DNA of 64,000 nucleotides, from positions 1 to 64,000 of the forward strand of contig NZ_BJOB01000011.1 in NCBI RefSeq assembly GCF_006539985.1. Direction: 5' to 3'. Shown here piece by piece: positions 54,933 through 63,836 of this stretch. The first letter of the stretch is position 1. Each line of letters starts with the position of its first letter. The translations under genes and the position numbers were made by a program. The notes below the pieces were generated by a model. The model saw only the letters and a list, made by a program, of their open reading frames with translations, had not been told where the DNA came from and did not search any database. Source of the stretch: Kurthia gibsonii (lineage in GTDB: Bacteria > Bacillota > Bacilli > Bacillales_A > Planococcaceae).

Positions 54933-56015
54933 TTATACATGTACTAAAAACTGCGCTGCAAATTGTTGTTCTTTCTCTCTTTGTAGCGCCTGTAATTTTG
55001 TTACTTCATCCTTGCGTTGACGCTCACATGTAAGTAACTAAAGTCGTTGAATTGTTTGTTCATCAATCAACTCAGCTAATGCCACAGCGTCCTTTAATGC
55101 TTCATTTAGACCATATGCGCCTGTTGGTGTCATCGTATGTGCAGCATCCCCCATTAGAGCGAGCCCTTCTGCTCCCCAACACTCTGTTTGACTACTAAAT
55201 ACGTCAAGCACGACAAAATCCTGCCAAGACTGTATATGGAACTGTACTGCTTCACGCAAATCCGGAAAAGCCTCTACTAACTTCGTAATAAATGGTTCAA
55301 ACGGTTGTTTTCTTAGTTCCCCGTAACTACCTTCTTCGATATGCCATCCGATTTGTACATAACCATTCGTTTGCGCAAATAGCGAAATTTGCATACCGTC
55401 AACAAGAGCCATTTTTATAACGGGTTCATAATTTGTTGGAGCCGGAATACGCGCCCACAATAAATCAAAACCATGTTTACGAATTGTCGGGTGAATCTGT
55501 GCTTTTTTTCGTACAGTCGAATAGCGTCCATCCGCTCCAATTACTAAATGGCTCATGACCGTCAGTTCCATATCACCTTGTTTTGCTTTCACACCAATAT
55601 AACGTCCCTCGTCATTTTGCAGTAATTCTGTTACGCGTGTATTGAGCTGATATTCAAATGTTGGATAAGCCTCTGCTTGCTCTAAAATCGCTTCAAGTAG
55701 ATGTGCTTGTGGCACATGAATACCTAAATGCCCCACCATTTCATTTGGGAAAATCGTTTTAAATTTCTCACCTTTTTGCCAATACTCTACCGCTTCCATC
55801 TTTAATAAACCACGTTTTTCAACAGCTTCATAAAGTCCATATGACTTTAAAATTGCTTCACCATCTTCATTAATATGTTCACCACGAAAAGCACGCGCTA
55901 ATTCATTTGTACGCTCTAATAAGAGTACAGTAATCCCTTTTTTCGCAAGTAAGTAGGCGAGTAACATCCCACCAGGGCCACCGCCTACAATACTTATATC
56001 TACTTCTTTATACAT
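54933..56015 (-). pseudogene. FAD-dependent monooxygenase with in-frame TAG
   Basis: A UbiH/PheA-type aromatic monooxygenase beginning at the ATG at 56015 (MYKEVDISIVGGGPGGMLLA; GGGPGG FAD motif) with the conserved MGDAAHTMTPTGAYGLNEAL block near the C-terminus. Translation stops at TAG 55038-55040, but the same frame continues for 34 codons (LLTCERQRKDEV, TKLQALQREKEQQFAAQF) to TAA at 54933, matching the usual C-terminal helix of this family. So the gene is truncated by an amber codon or read through. It begins eight bases after ribD. Confidence 0.75.
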
Positions 56016-56022
56016 TCGTTGT

Positions 56023-57117
56023 TCAATCCTTCTTTGGATACGCAATAATGCGTAAATCTTCTCCAATTTGCTCCACTTGGTCAAATGATAACGGCATCGC
56101 TTCATCAATTGTCTCAACATCATCACCTGTAAATGGTGTAATCGAATGACGACCACCCAATATTTTCGGTGCAATATAGACAATCATTTGGTCAATCAAG
56201 CCTTCACGCAAGAATGACGCATTAATTGTGCCGCCACCTTCAACAAGTAAATCTGTAATTCCTTTTTCATAAAGTACTGGTAAAACTTCTTGTAAGTTTA
56301 GTTTGTCATTCTTTATAGATGCATAGATGAACTCTACACCTGGATATTCTTTCGTACGCGCTTCATGTTCTTTAGATGTCACAATAATTGTAGGTGCAAC
56401 AGTAGTATCAACGATTTGTGCATCTGTTGGTGTACGTAATTGACCATCTAATACAATACGTACAGGATTTCGACCTTCACGTCCGTCTGCTAGACGTGTT
56501 GTTAGTGCTGGATTGTCATTTAAAACTGTCTGACTACCTACAAGAATTCCATCTACTTCATGACGCAATTCGTGCACATTAGCACGTGCTGCTTCGCCTG
56601 TAATCCATTGTGAATGTCCATTATAAGTCGCGATTTTCCCATCTAATGTCATCGCAAATTTTGAGCGCACAAAAGGGAGTCCTGTCAGCATATTATGAAT
56701 AAAACGTTCATTTAAACGACGGGATTCTTCTTCTAGTAAACCGACTTCCACTTCGATTCCGGCATCACGAAGTAAGCGAATACCCCGACCAGCTACTTCT
56801 GGATTCGGATCTTGCATCGCTACAACAACACGTTTCACGCCTGATTCTTTTACTAAATTTGCACAAGGTGGTGTTTTACCGTAATGCGAACAAGGTTCAA
56901 GTGTTACATACAATGTTGCGCCTTTCGCATGATCTCCTGCCATACGAAAAGCATGCACCTCTGCATGTGGTTCTCCTGCTTTTCGATGTAACCCTGTACC
57001 AACGATGATACCATCTTTTACAATAACAGCCCCAACAAGTGGGTTCGGGTTTGTGTTACCTTTTGCGCTCGCTGCCAGCTCAATCGCGAGATTCATGTAA
57101 TACTGATCGTTCTGCAT
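56023..57117 (-). CDS. ribD: Riboflavin biosynthesis deaminase/reductase
   Basis: A 364-residue bifunctional enzyme. The deaminase domain (1-145) has zinc ligands H51 in HAEVHAF, C76 and C85 in PCSHYGKTPPC, and E53 as the proton shuttle. The reductase domain (about 150-360) has GSQTVLNDNPALTTR and LVEGGGTINASFL. It performs the second and third steps after GTP cyclohydrolase II. The start ATG at 57117 lies 38 bases inside the 3' end of ribA, so the two are translationally coupled. No ribE or ribH is nearby. Confidence 0.93.
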   Translation of the reverse strand: MQNDQYYMNLAIELAASAKGNTNPNPLVGAVIVKDGIIVGTGLHRKAGEPHAEVHAFRMAGDHAKGATLYVTLEPCSHYGKTPPCANLVKESGVKRVVVAMQDPNPEVAGRGIRLLRDAGIEVEVGLLEEESRRLNERFIHNMLTGLPFVRSKFAMTLDGKIATYNGHSQWITGEAARANVHELRHEVDGILVGSQTVLNDNPALTTRLADGREGRNPVRIVLDGQLRTPTDAQIVDTTVAPTIIVTSKEHEARTKEYPGVEFIYASIKNDKLNLQEVLPVLYEKGITDLLVEGGGTINASFLREGLIDQMIVYIAPKILGGRHSITPFTGDDVETIDEAMPLSFDQVEQIGEDLRIIAYPKKD

Positions 57118-57844
57118 TATCGACACCACCCTCACCTAAGATATGACCTGCTTTTTTCACTTTTGTTTCTAAATAGTAACGGTTGCTGTCTGTTGCTCCA
57201 CCCCATAAAGGAATATGCCCTTTTGCAGATAAACCATGTGATTTTAACGCTTCTAACTTTTTCGGATTATTCGTAATCAGTGTTACAGGTTTTTGACGTA
57301 ACACTTCAAGTACTTTAATCGCATCCTCATAAGAACGTATATCATCTTCAAAACCTAGTTCATGATTCGCCTCTACCGTATCAAGACCATCATCTTGTAA
57401 TAAATAAGCAAGGGATTTAGAGAATAGACCGATTCCACGCCCTTCATGGTCAGCTAAATAGAAAATCGCACCACAACCATGTTCGACAATCATTTTCATC
57501 GATTCATGTAATTGATAGCCACAGTCACAACGTTGACTACCAAAGATGTCCCCAGTATGACAAATACTATGCATACGAATAATTGCATCTTCAGAATTCG
57601 CAAAATCACCATATACGAGTACAGATGACTGTTGTCCGAAAGCTAGATTCATAGATGGTAGTAGTTCAATCATTTCTTCTTTTGATACAGATGAAGGAAT
57701 ATTTTTCCAACAATACCACTGAAATGTTGCTTCAAAATCACCCTGTTTGATTGGTAAGCGAATAGGACCTACAACGCTTAATTTTTCATTTTCGTTACGT
57801 TCTGTAAATTGGATTTTATTTAAAATTTTATTGTTGATTGTCAC
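57080..57844 (-). CDS. ribA: GTP cyclohydrolase II
   Basis: A 254-residue stand-alone RibA. The zinc cysteines are C95, C106 and C108 (HSICHTGDIFGSQRCDCG), with the catalytic region DHEGRGIGLFSK and the arginine that follows. Residues 1-60 form an extra N-terminal extension instead of a RibB domain. It opens the GTP imidazole ring to begin riboflavin synthesis. The start is GTG at 57844 after GAGGG. No FMN riboswitch is present upstream. Confidence 0.9.
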   Translation of the reverse strand: MTINNKILNKIQFTERNENEKLSVVGPIRLPIKQGDFEATFQWYCWKNIPSSVSKEEMIELLPSMNLAFGQQSSVLVYGDFANSEDAIIRMHSICHTGDIFGSQRCDCGYQLHESMKMIVEHGCGAIFYLADHEGRGIGLFSKSLAYLLQDDGLDTVEANHELGFEDDIRSYEDAIKVLEVLRQKPVTLITNNPKKLEALKSHGLSAKGHIPLWGGATDSNRYYLETKVKKAGHILGEGGVDNAERSVLHESRD

Positions 57845-57988
57845 ATGAATTCCCTCATTACACTTTTATTTTTTTAATCAGTGTCTGTGATTTAATTTAA
57901 ATAAGGCGCCATCATTTGTCTAGTAATTTGACCTGAACATATGGATTACCTCATAATAAATATTCTACCCTTTTAGCAATAAAAAAGC

Positions 57989-58024
57989 TTGAATTTAAAA
58001 TCATAGTTTCCTTATAAAGGAAGT
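57989..58024 (+). promoter_or_regulatory. Promoter with MntR-like palindrome over the -10 region
   Basis: Plus-strand TTGAAT (57989-57994), 17 bases, TTATAA (58012-58017). An inverted repeat AGTTTCCTTATAAAGGAAGT (58005-58024) covers the -10 box. The half site AGTTTCC is shared with the MntR-like site before mntH. No plus-strand protein gene follows. Confidence 0.5.
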
Positions 58025-58155
58025 AAACGATTGAGACAGAAGTATTTTCAACAGAGAACATCTCGAGGCTAAGACTAAATACTTTATTTTCCTTTTTAAA
58101 GTTCACAACAAAAAAGCCAGAACCACGCTAAAGCGCGATTCTGGTTTTTCTTATA
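58025..58155 (+). ncRNA. Candidate small RNA between ribA and the ABC exporter
   Basis: From the promoter above, transcription would run about 130 bases to the hairpin at 58108-58155 without a reading frame that has a ribosome binding site. The RNA has pyrimidine-poor 5' sequence and a TTTTCCTTTTT stretch before the terminator. Existence is inferred from promoter and terminator only; both minus-strand neighbours could also use the terminator. Confidence 0.4.
58108..58155. terminator. Bidirectional terminator (repeat-family member)
   Basis: CCAGAACCACG and CGCGATTCTGG with A and T tracts on both sides. It terminates the minus-strand exporter operon ending at 58180 and probably a plus-strand RNA. 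Closely related in sequence to 937-975, with compensating changes in the stem. Confidence 0.8.
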
Positions 58156-58179
58156 CTTATGTGTCAAGTCTCTTCATTT

Positions 58180-59472
58180 TTAATCTTGACGTAAAGCTTG
58201 GATAACATCAATTTTTGTTGCTTTTCTTGCAGGTCTCCAACCAGATAGAATGGCTACACCAATACTAATTGCAGCCGCAATCACGACTAACTGCCATGGA
58301 ATCGCTGAAAATTGAATCTCTGTTGTTAAGAATTTTTTTTCATTTGTTGCCATATACAAGATTTTCGGAATCGCATAGTTCGCCGCAAAACTAACAATAT
58401 ATGAAATAATAACCGCAATGACTGTTCCAATCACACCAATGTAAGCACTCTCCATCACGAACAGACGCTGAATTAGCTTTGGACTAGCACCAATCGCCTT
58501 CATAACACCAATCTCACGTGTTCGTTCTGTCACAGCCATCGTCATCGTATTAAAAATCCCAATAGATGCAATCAAAATTGCAATCGTTCCAACAAAGATT
58601 AACCCTGCTTTTAGCGCTAAGAATAATAAGTTCATTTCTTCTAATTGTTGTGAAACTGTATAGGTTGCGTAACCTTCGTCTTGCAAGGCTTTATTAATCG
58701 CCGTCACCGCTTCAAGATCCGTCGCATAAACAGCCGTTGTACGATAAATCATCTCTTCCGCTTTAAGCTTTTTACCATAAAGTGTTTTTAAATCTTGTAC
58801 AAGTGCTTCTTCGTTTTCTTTACTAATTCGGATTGTTCCATCTTGTTCCCACTCTTTTTTAGGCTTCGGTCCCACACCTTCAATTGTAAATGTGCGTGTT
58901 ACTTTTTTCTTCGTTTCTTCATTTTTCCAATTAAGTGTGATTTTCTTTCCAATCATACTTTCTTGAATCCCTATATTAATTTTTGATGCATCTTTCTCTT
59001 TCTCTAACTTTTTCTCATCTTCTTTTGACAGCAAAATTTGTGCAACATTATATCCAACGACTACACCATCTGCTTTTTCTGGATATGTACCTTTTGATAA
59101 TTTTAAATTAGCTTTTTCATTTTCTTTAAAATCCGTTAAGATGACTTCTGGACTTCCTTTATACTCACCAATATTTGCTTCTAAATTACCCGTTTGAATG
59201 AGCGTGTTCATCGTCACCGCATTCACATTTTTCATCTTTTTAATTTCAGTTGGTTCAATTTCCTTATTGCCATCATTATATACTTCGATGCGTGTTAGTG
59301 TATCATCTGATAATACTTCTTTTTTCAATGAATTTTGTAAACCAAATGCGACGGAAGCAAGTACGATTAAGAACGCACAGCCCATTGTAGTCGCTAAAAT
59401 TGTCGTGAAAATACGCATACGATTCTTTTTTACATGTTGTCTCACAAAATCTAATTGATCTTTAAACTGCAC
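58180..59472 (-). CDS. MacB/FtsX-type ABC transporter permease
   Basis: A 430-residue permease with one N-terminal helix, an extracytoplasmic MacB_PCD domain (about 45-280) rich in lysine and glutamate, and a C-terminal three-helix FtsX domain with the coupling motif ERTREIGVMKAIGASPKLI. It moves peptides, antimicrobials or lipoproteins by mechanotransmission. The start is GTG at 59472, nine bases after AGGAGG, overlapping the ATPase gene by 11 bases. No two-component system is adjacent. Confidence 0.85.
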   Translation of the reverse strand: MQFKDQLDFVRQHVKKNRMRIFTTILATTMGCAFLIVLASVAFGLQNSLKKEVLSDDTLTRIEVYNDGNKEIEPTEIKKMKNVNAVTMNTLIQTGNLEANIGEYKGSPEVILTDFKENEKANLKLSKGTYPEKADGVVVGYNVAQILLSKEDEKKLEKEKDASKINIGIQESMIGKKITLNWKNEETKKKVTRTFTIEGVGPKPKKEWEQDGTIRISKENEEALVQDLKTLYGKKLKAEEMIYRTTAVYATDLEAVTAINKALQDEGYATYTVSQQLEEMNLLFLALKAGLIFVGTIAILIASIGIFNTMTMAVTERTREIGVMKAIGASPKLIQRLFVMESAYIGVIGTVIAVIISYIVSFAANYAIPKILYMATNEKKFLTTEIQFSAIPWQLVVIAAAISIGVAILSGWRPARKATKIDVIQALRQD

Positions 59473-60157
59473 TGTAAATCGCCTCCTGTAATTGCCCGTC
59501 ATGCATACGGTATTTTTTATGTGCACTATTCGCTACTTCTTCATCATGTGTAATGATGACAAAAGTTAAATCGAATGATTGATTCAATGATTGAATAAGC
59601 TCTAGAATCTCTTTTTCTGTTTCTGAATCTAAACTCCCTGTTGGTTCATCTGCCAAAATAATCGATGGATTCGTTACGAGTGCACGCGCAATACATACAC
59701 GTTGTTGCTGTCCACCAGATAATTCATTGGGGTAGTGATCAAGTACTTCATTCAAACCCACGCGCTCCATTATTTTTCGTACAGTTTGAAAACGAGTGTT
59801 CTTTCCCATCCCTTGAATTTTAAGAGGTAATTCAATATTTTCAAAAGCCGTTAACCCTGGCATCAATTGAAAATTTTGAAAGATGAAACCTACATTTTTT
59901 AGGCGAAATTTTGCATGCTCTGCTTCTGATAAATGCGTTGTATCTTTATGATTTAAAACTATCTTGCCTTCATCTGGTTTTAAAAATCCAGCAATCGTAT
60001 TTAATAAAGTCGACTTCCCTGAACCACTCTTTCCGATAATTGCGACGATTTCACCCGATTCGACTTGAAGATTTACATCTTTTAAAACAGGTACTTGTCG
60101 CTCTTGACCTTTTTTACCAATCGAAAATGTATGGCATATATTCGTTAATGTAATCAT
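59462..60157 (-). CDS. MacB/LolD-type ABC transporter ATP-binding protein
   Basis: A 231-residue ATPase. It has Walker [10 protein letters not shown], signature [15 protein letters not shown], Walker [13 protein letters not shown] and switch histidine in IITHDEE. The [18 protein letters not shown] block is typical of the MacB/LolD/YtrE branch. It pairs with the permease at 58180. The start is the ATG at 60157, eight bases after AAGGAG; the ATG at 60163 is too close to that site. Confidence 0.93.
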   Translation of the reverse strand: MITLTNICHTFSIGKKGQERQVPVLKDVNLQVESGEIVAIIGKSGSGKSTLLNTIAGFLKPDEGKIVLNHKDTTHLSEAEHAKFRLKNVGFIFQNFQLMPGLTAFENIELPLKIQGMGKNTRFQTVRKIMERVGLNEVLDHYPNELSGGQQQRVCIARALVTNPSIILADEPTGSLDSETEKEILELIQSLNQSFDLTFVIITHDEEVANSAHKKYRMHDGQLQEAIYSAV

Positions 60158-60228
60158 GTTCATAGCTCCTTCTTTTCTTTGTTATCTTCAGTATAGGAAA
60201 TAAATCTTAATAATTAAGGAGGATAAAA

Positions 60229-60336
60229 ATGAAGATTTTCTTAAGAAAAGAAAAAAGCCTATCTGATAAAAAATCACATAGACTTTTAGCTTATTATTTT
60301 TTTATAACCTCCATATTCATCTCATGTGAGAACTGA
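60229..60336 (+). CDS. Candidate 35-residue peptide gene
   Basis: A plus-strand reading frame MKIFLRKEKSLSDKKSHRLL, then AYYFFITSIFISCEN, with a near-perfect TTAAGGAGGATAAAA leader before its ATG. A basic N-terminus followed by a hydrophobic stretch and a Cys looks signal-peptide-like. It overlaps the 3' end of the opposite-strand gene at 60294 and a hairpin. No clear promoter is seen, so expression is uncertain. Confidence 0.35.
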   Translation: MKIFLRKEKSLSDKKSHRLLAYYFFITSIFISCEN

Positions 60337-61117
60337 ATTGGTTTTTTCTGATTGACCATCGTCATTTCAAAAGTTAAATCGAGTTTTTTTGTATCCTTCG
60401 GGACTACTTCAAATGCCATCACGCCTCTCGTTCCTTTATTTGGTTCTAGTGAACGGGGAAGGCGAATAGATTGATCGAGTACTTCATACTTAGATGGTAT
60501 TTCTTTCCCATCTGCATAGAGTTTAATAGACGAGTCATTCAAATAAATACGTGCATCATTTTTATTGTATAAAAATAAATAAATGCGTGTACTTTTTGGA
60601 TACATGCGCACCTTATCTACTTCAACATGTACATTCCCAAAATTACCTTGTTCATTTATTTCAACATTGACCATATTTGGACTCTTTTCACTTTCTTCGA
60701 TAATGACTTCTTTCGTCCGAATCTCTCCCCCCCTTGTACACTTAAATCCTGATTTTCTTTATAGATACCTGTAATTTCTCCTTCAAAACGAATGTAGGAC
60801 TGTTCCGCTAATGCTTCTTTTTTATCTGTCTCAACAATAACTACACTTATTGTATATTCACCCTTTTTTAATAAAATGACTGAGTAAACACCTTTTCCAT
60901 TAATATATTTTGAATCATCTACTAAACCCTCAGCTTCAATTGAATGACCGACATAGTTTTTTGGATTTTTTATCATGTGTTCATAGTCGATTTCTTTTGT
61001 TTCCTTTTGAACTGGTTGTTGCTGTTTATTTTTATGTTCTAAAAAGGAGTCCAAAAAATAAATTGATATACCCACTATTAATATCACACGAATCGTTATG
61101 ATGATCCTTTTCTTCAT
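60294..61117 (-). pseudogene. Membrane-anchored DUF4352/OB-fold-like protein, frameshifted at a G7 tract
   Basis: Two overlapping frames (60656-61117 and the frame continuing to 60294) form one gene. The first encodes an N-terminal helix and an OB-like domain (YVGHSIEAEGLVDDSKYING to EGEITGIYKENQDLSVQ). The second, in the other phase, continues IRTKEVIIEESEKSPNMVNV into a DUF4352-like beta domain ending EMNMEVIKK. The join is a run of seven G at 60727-60733 (minus strand); eight G or five G restores the frame for about 270 residues. It may be mutation, sequencing error or a phase-variable switch. Confidence 0.75.
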
Positions 61118-61157
61118 TTTATTTGTCCCCCTTTCAATTCTTTACTCATTAAATAAA

Positions 61158-61200
61158 TAAAAACCTCTCTTTTTCAACGGATGTTTGAAAAAGAAAGGCT
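61158..61200 (-). terminator. Terminator after the HTH gene
   Basis: CCTTTCTTTTTCAA and TTGAAAAAGAGAGG, followed on the minus strand by TTTTTATTT. Confidence 0.85.
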
Positions 61201-61205
61201 TAAAT

Positions 61206-61655
61206 TTAAAAAATATGCTTTTGGAATTCTTCTAATGCGATATCTTTAGAGAATGTATAAAAAATAATACGGCCCTCTGAATTTAAAATGCGAAAACACG
61301 TGTGCACAAGGTTTTGTTGGATGCGCCAATTCGTCTTATTCTCAATTGTACGCCACCATAACTTATCATTCACTTCATTTTTATCTGCGTGAATCAATCC
61401 TTCATTCGCAATTAATGAAATAAACATAAGTGGGTTGCCACCTAGCGCTGTTTGTAAAATCATGCTGTTTCGAAAAAGTGTACATACAGCGACAGCTACT
61501 GTCCAACCACATTCAATGCGTTGTTTTTCAATTTGAACCAGTGTTTTTTTAGAGATTCCTAAAATATCTGCCATCTGCTCTTGGGTGTAATTGTATTCTG
61601 TTCGAATTAATTTCATCTTTTGGGAAACAATCGTAATCATTTCTTCACGTTTCAT
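61206..61655 (-). CDS. XRE-like HTH regulator with C-terminal extension
   Basis: A 149-residue protein. Residues 8-60 form an HTH (YTQEQMADILGISKKTLVQIE), and residues 65-149 form a further domain with tryptophans (LWWRTIENKTNWRIQQ) and FYTFSKDIALEEFQ. The start is the ATG at 61655 after AAAAGGTGAGAG; the frame to 61700 has no site. A perfect palindrome 20 bases upstream is a likely autoregulatory operator. The function of the C-terminal domain is unknown. Confidence 0.75.
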   Translation of the reverse strand: MKREEMITIVSQKMKLIRTEYNYTQEQMADILGISKKTLVQIEKQRIECGWTVAVAVCTLFRNSMILQTALGGNPLMFISLIANEGLIHADKNEVNDKLWWRTIENKTNWRIQQNLVHTCFRILNSEGRIIFYTFSKDIALEEFQKHIF

Positions 61656-61675
61656 ACTCTCACCTTTTCTATAGT

Positions 61676-61689
61676 GTGTAACTTTACAC
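61676..61689. promoter_or_regulatory. Palindromic operator candidate for the HTH regulator
   Basis: GTGTAA, CT, TTACAC: a perfect 6+6 palindrome between the regulator start and its probable promoter. Confidence 0.5.
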
Positions 61690-61809
61690 TGAAACATCAT
61701 TTTATCGAACTGTTTTTTGAAAGTCCAATCCTTCGTATAAGAAAAGCAGAAAAGACACCTATTTTATATACTTCATCTAATTTTTTACCCCTTGTTCATT
61801 GCTATTGTC

Positions 61810-63369
61810 TTAGTTCGATTTCCTTACTTGATTACGTCCATTTTGTTTCGCTTCATATAAAAGTTGATCTGCTTTCTTTAAAACACCATTTCCTTCTACT
61901 CCATCATTTGGACATTCTGCCACACCTGCTGAAATATGAATTGGTAGTGATGTCGGGCTATTTGTTTGTTCAAAGTATTGTCGTAATTCTTCTGCTCGTT
62001 CATAGGCCACATCAACCGAAGCACCCGGTAATAAAATAACAAACTCTTCACCACCGAAACGATAGCATGAATCGGTCGTTCTTACATGTTGTAACATAGC
62101 TGCTGCGATAAAACGAAGAACTTCGTCGCCCACATCATGTCCATATGTGTCATTTACATTTTTAAAATGATCGACATCAAACATAATGACTGCATAACTT
62201 TTTTGTTCCTTCGTCCAAGACATTAAACGATCATCCAGTGTTCGTCTATTATATAAACCTGTTAATCCATCGCGTTCTGACTTACCTGTTAACTCCAATA
62301 CTTGTTCATGTAAATGACTAAAACTTTGAATAAGCGCTTCTTTCAATTGAATCACTTCATAGTACCAAGCCTGAACAGAACGGAAATTATTTTCCTCATC
62401 ATTCAATTTACTGCTCTCTGTCAACTGAGCTAACCGTTGAAGCGGTTTTGCAATTCGGTATGATAGGAAAATAACAATAATTAAAGAAATAGCTAAGAAC
62501 GGTAGTGCAATTAAAAACATCTGCTTGAATAATTGTTTAGCCGGCGCTTCAACTGCAGAAGCAGGTCGTTGTGCGATAACCATCCAGTCTGTATTTTCAA
62601 CATGTGCATAACCTGCAAAAGCAATTTGATTCTCTGTATTCTCTCCTTTAACAACACCTGTTGTTTTTTTGTGAATCGCCATATTTATAATGTCATTATC
62701 AGGTAAATCACGCGCAATATTTTTCTTTTGCTCATCATAAATAATCGTACCATCTCGATCAACAACATAGACCGTTGATTGACCATCATATGGATGTGCA
62801 CCTAATAATTTATATAAAATATTTTTTTCTTTTAAATAAATCGTGCCACCAATTAAACCAAGATATTCATTTTTCTCTGAAAAGATAGGTGTCGTTACAA
62901 AAACGATCAACCGACCACTCACACTCGTATAAGGTTGAGAAATCATGGGCTTTTGTTCTTTAATCGCTTTTTTCGTTGCTTCAGCTATTAATTTTACACC
63001 AACTAAATCTAACGATTGTGGAGACGTTGCGAGAACAACTGCTTTGTTATTAACAATTGCAATCGAGTTGAATGCACTCATCTGATTTCGTATAAAATCT
63101 GCATGTTTTTCTAAATGTGATTGGTCATCTATACGTTCTGCAATATACTTCGTATTAACCTTTAAAATTTTCTGTTGCTCTGCTAAATAATTATTAGCCG
63201 TTTCTGCTACTTTTTGAGCATATACTCGATTTGTAATCATCGCACTTTCACCCAAGTTCGCTTTATTCAATTTATAACCGCTCCAAATTGATACGATACT
63301 TGTCAAAATAAATGATAGTAAAGTCACGCTGATGATAAGATACTGTAGTTTTATTTTATTATTTTTCAT
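61810..63369 (-). CDS. Diguanylate cyclase with extracytoplasmic Cache sensor
   Basis: A 519-residue membrane enzyme with TM1 (about 10-30), a dCache sensor domain (about 35-280), TM2 (about 285-308), a HAMP-like linker and a GGDEF domain (about 355-515). The active site is G439-G440-E441-E442-F443. An inhibitory RxxD site (R430 to D433) sits five residues before it, so product inhibition by cyclic di-GMP is expected. It makes cyclic di-GMP in response to an external small ligand. Single gene; the Shine-Dalgarno is weak. Confidence 0.95.
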   Translation of the reverse strand: MKNNKIKLQYLIISVTLLSFILTSIVSIWSGYKLNKANLGESAMITNRVYAQKVAETANNYLAEQQKILKVNTKYIAERIDDQSHLEKHADFIRNQMSAFNSIAIVNNKAVVLATSPQSLDLVGVKLIAEATKKAIKEQKPMISQPYTSVSGRLIVFVTTPIFSEKNEYLGLIGGTIYLKEKNILYKLLGAHPYDGQSTVYVVDRDGTIIYDEQKKNIARDLPDNDIINMAIHKKTTGVVKGENTENQIAFAGYAHVENTDWMVIAQRPASAVEAPAKQLFKQMFLIALPFLAISLIIVIFLSYRIAKPLQRLAQLTESSKLNDEENNFRSVQAWYYEVIQLKEALIQSFSHLHEQVLELTGKSERDGLTGLYNRRTLDDRLMSWTKEQKSYAVIMFDVDHFKNVNDTYGHDVGDEVLRFIAAAMLQHVRTTDSCYRFGGEEFVILLPGASVDVAYERAEELRQYFEQTNSPTSLPIHISAGVAECPNDGVEGNGVLKKADQLLYEAKQNGRNQVRKSN

Positions 63370-63504
63370 TTCATCGTCTCACTTCTTTTTTACTATTTCC
63401 TTTAATTATAAAATATTCCAATTATAATTGAAAACACTTTAAAACTTATTTATACTATTATATTGTAATTTATGTTCATTTTTATTATTTTTAGTAAATT
63501 TATG

Positions 63505-63533
63505 TTGAAGAATTTCCTTTTTCATCCTATAAT
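63505..63533 (+). promoter_or_regulatory. Strong sigma-A promoter without a downstream gene
   Basis: TTGAAG (63505-63510), a 17-base spacer and a perfect TATAAT (63528-63533) on the plus strand; the next protein gene starts 300 bases further, beyond a terminator. Confidence 0.7.
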
Positions 63534-63539
63534 TCAAAT

Positions 63540-63750
63540 ATGGAGTAGAATACTAGGATTTAGTCCCCCTTTTATTCTATTCAACAGACTAGCATTATCT
63601 AGTTGCTAGTTTTCAAGTGCATGTTCTACGTATTTAGATCAGAACTATTCCCCAAGTAGTGCTGTAATCCTTCTAAATATCGCACGACTATGTAGAACTC
63701 TCCTTAATATTATGAAAAAAGACTATCTGCATGAGGTAGTCTTTTTTATT
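63540..63750 (+). ncRNA. Candidate structured non-coding RNA
   Basis: Between the promoter at 63505 and the terminator at 63715-63747, about 180-210 nt with no reading frame. Pairing is visible: GGATTTAG (63557-63564) with CTAAATATC (63673-63681), GTTCT (63623-63627) with AGAAC (63641-63645), and ACTAGC with GCTAGT (63588-63593 and 63605-63610). The single-stranded CTAGTTTTCAAG recalls the AGTTTT core seen in the 6S-like RNA at 25838. A second 6S paralogue is possible but unproven. Confidence 0.45.
63715..63747. terminator. Terminator of the candidate RNA
   Basis: AAAAAAGACTATC and GGTAGTCTTTTTT form a stem with T tracts on both strands. Confidence 0.85.
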
Positions 63751-63836
63751 TTTGTATTCTTACCGTTTGCATTTTTTTTAATAAGTGGAGTACTCTTTTA
63801 GTAAGTTATACATTATCGAATAGAGGAGTTTTGCAT

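Noticed and set aside
57845-58000. Possible FMN riboswitch before ribA
   Set aside because: None of the conserved RFN segments (AGGATATGC, GCAGGGTGAAATTCCC type) are present.
63540-63750. T-box leader
   Set aside because: No AGGGTGG-type T-box sequence or tRNA-like specifier loop, and no downstream amino-acid gene.
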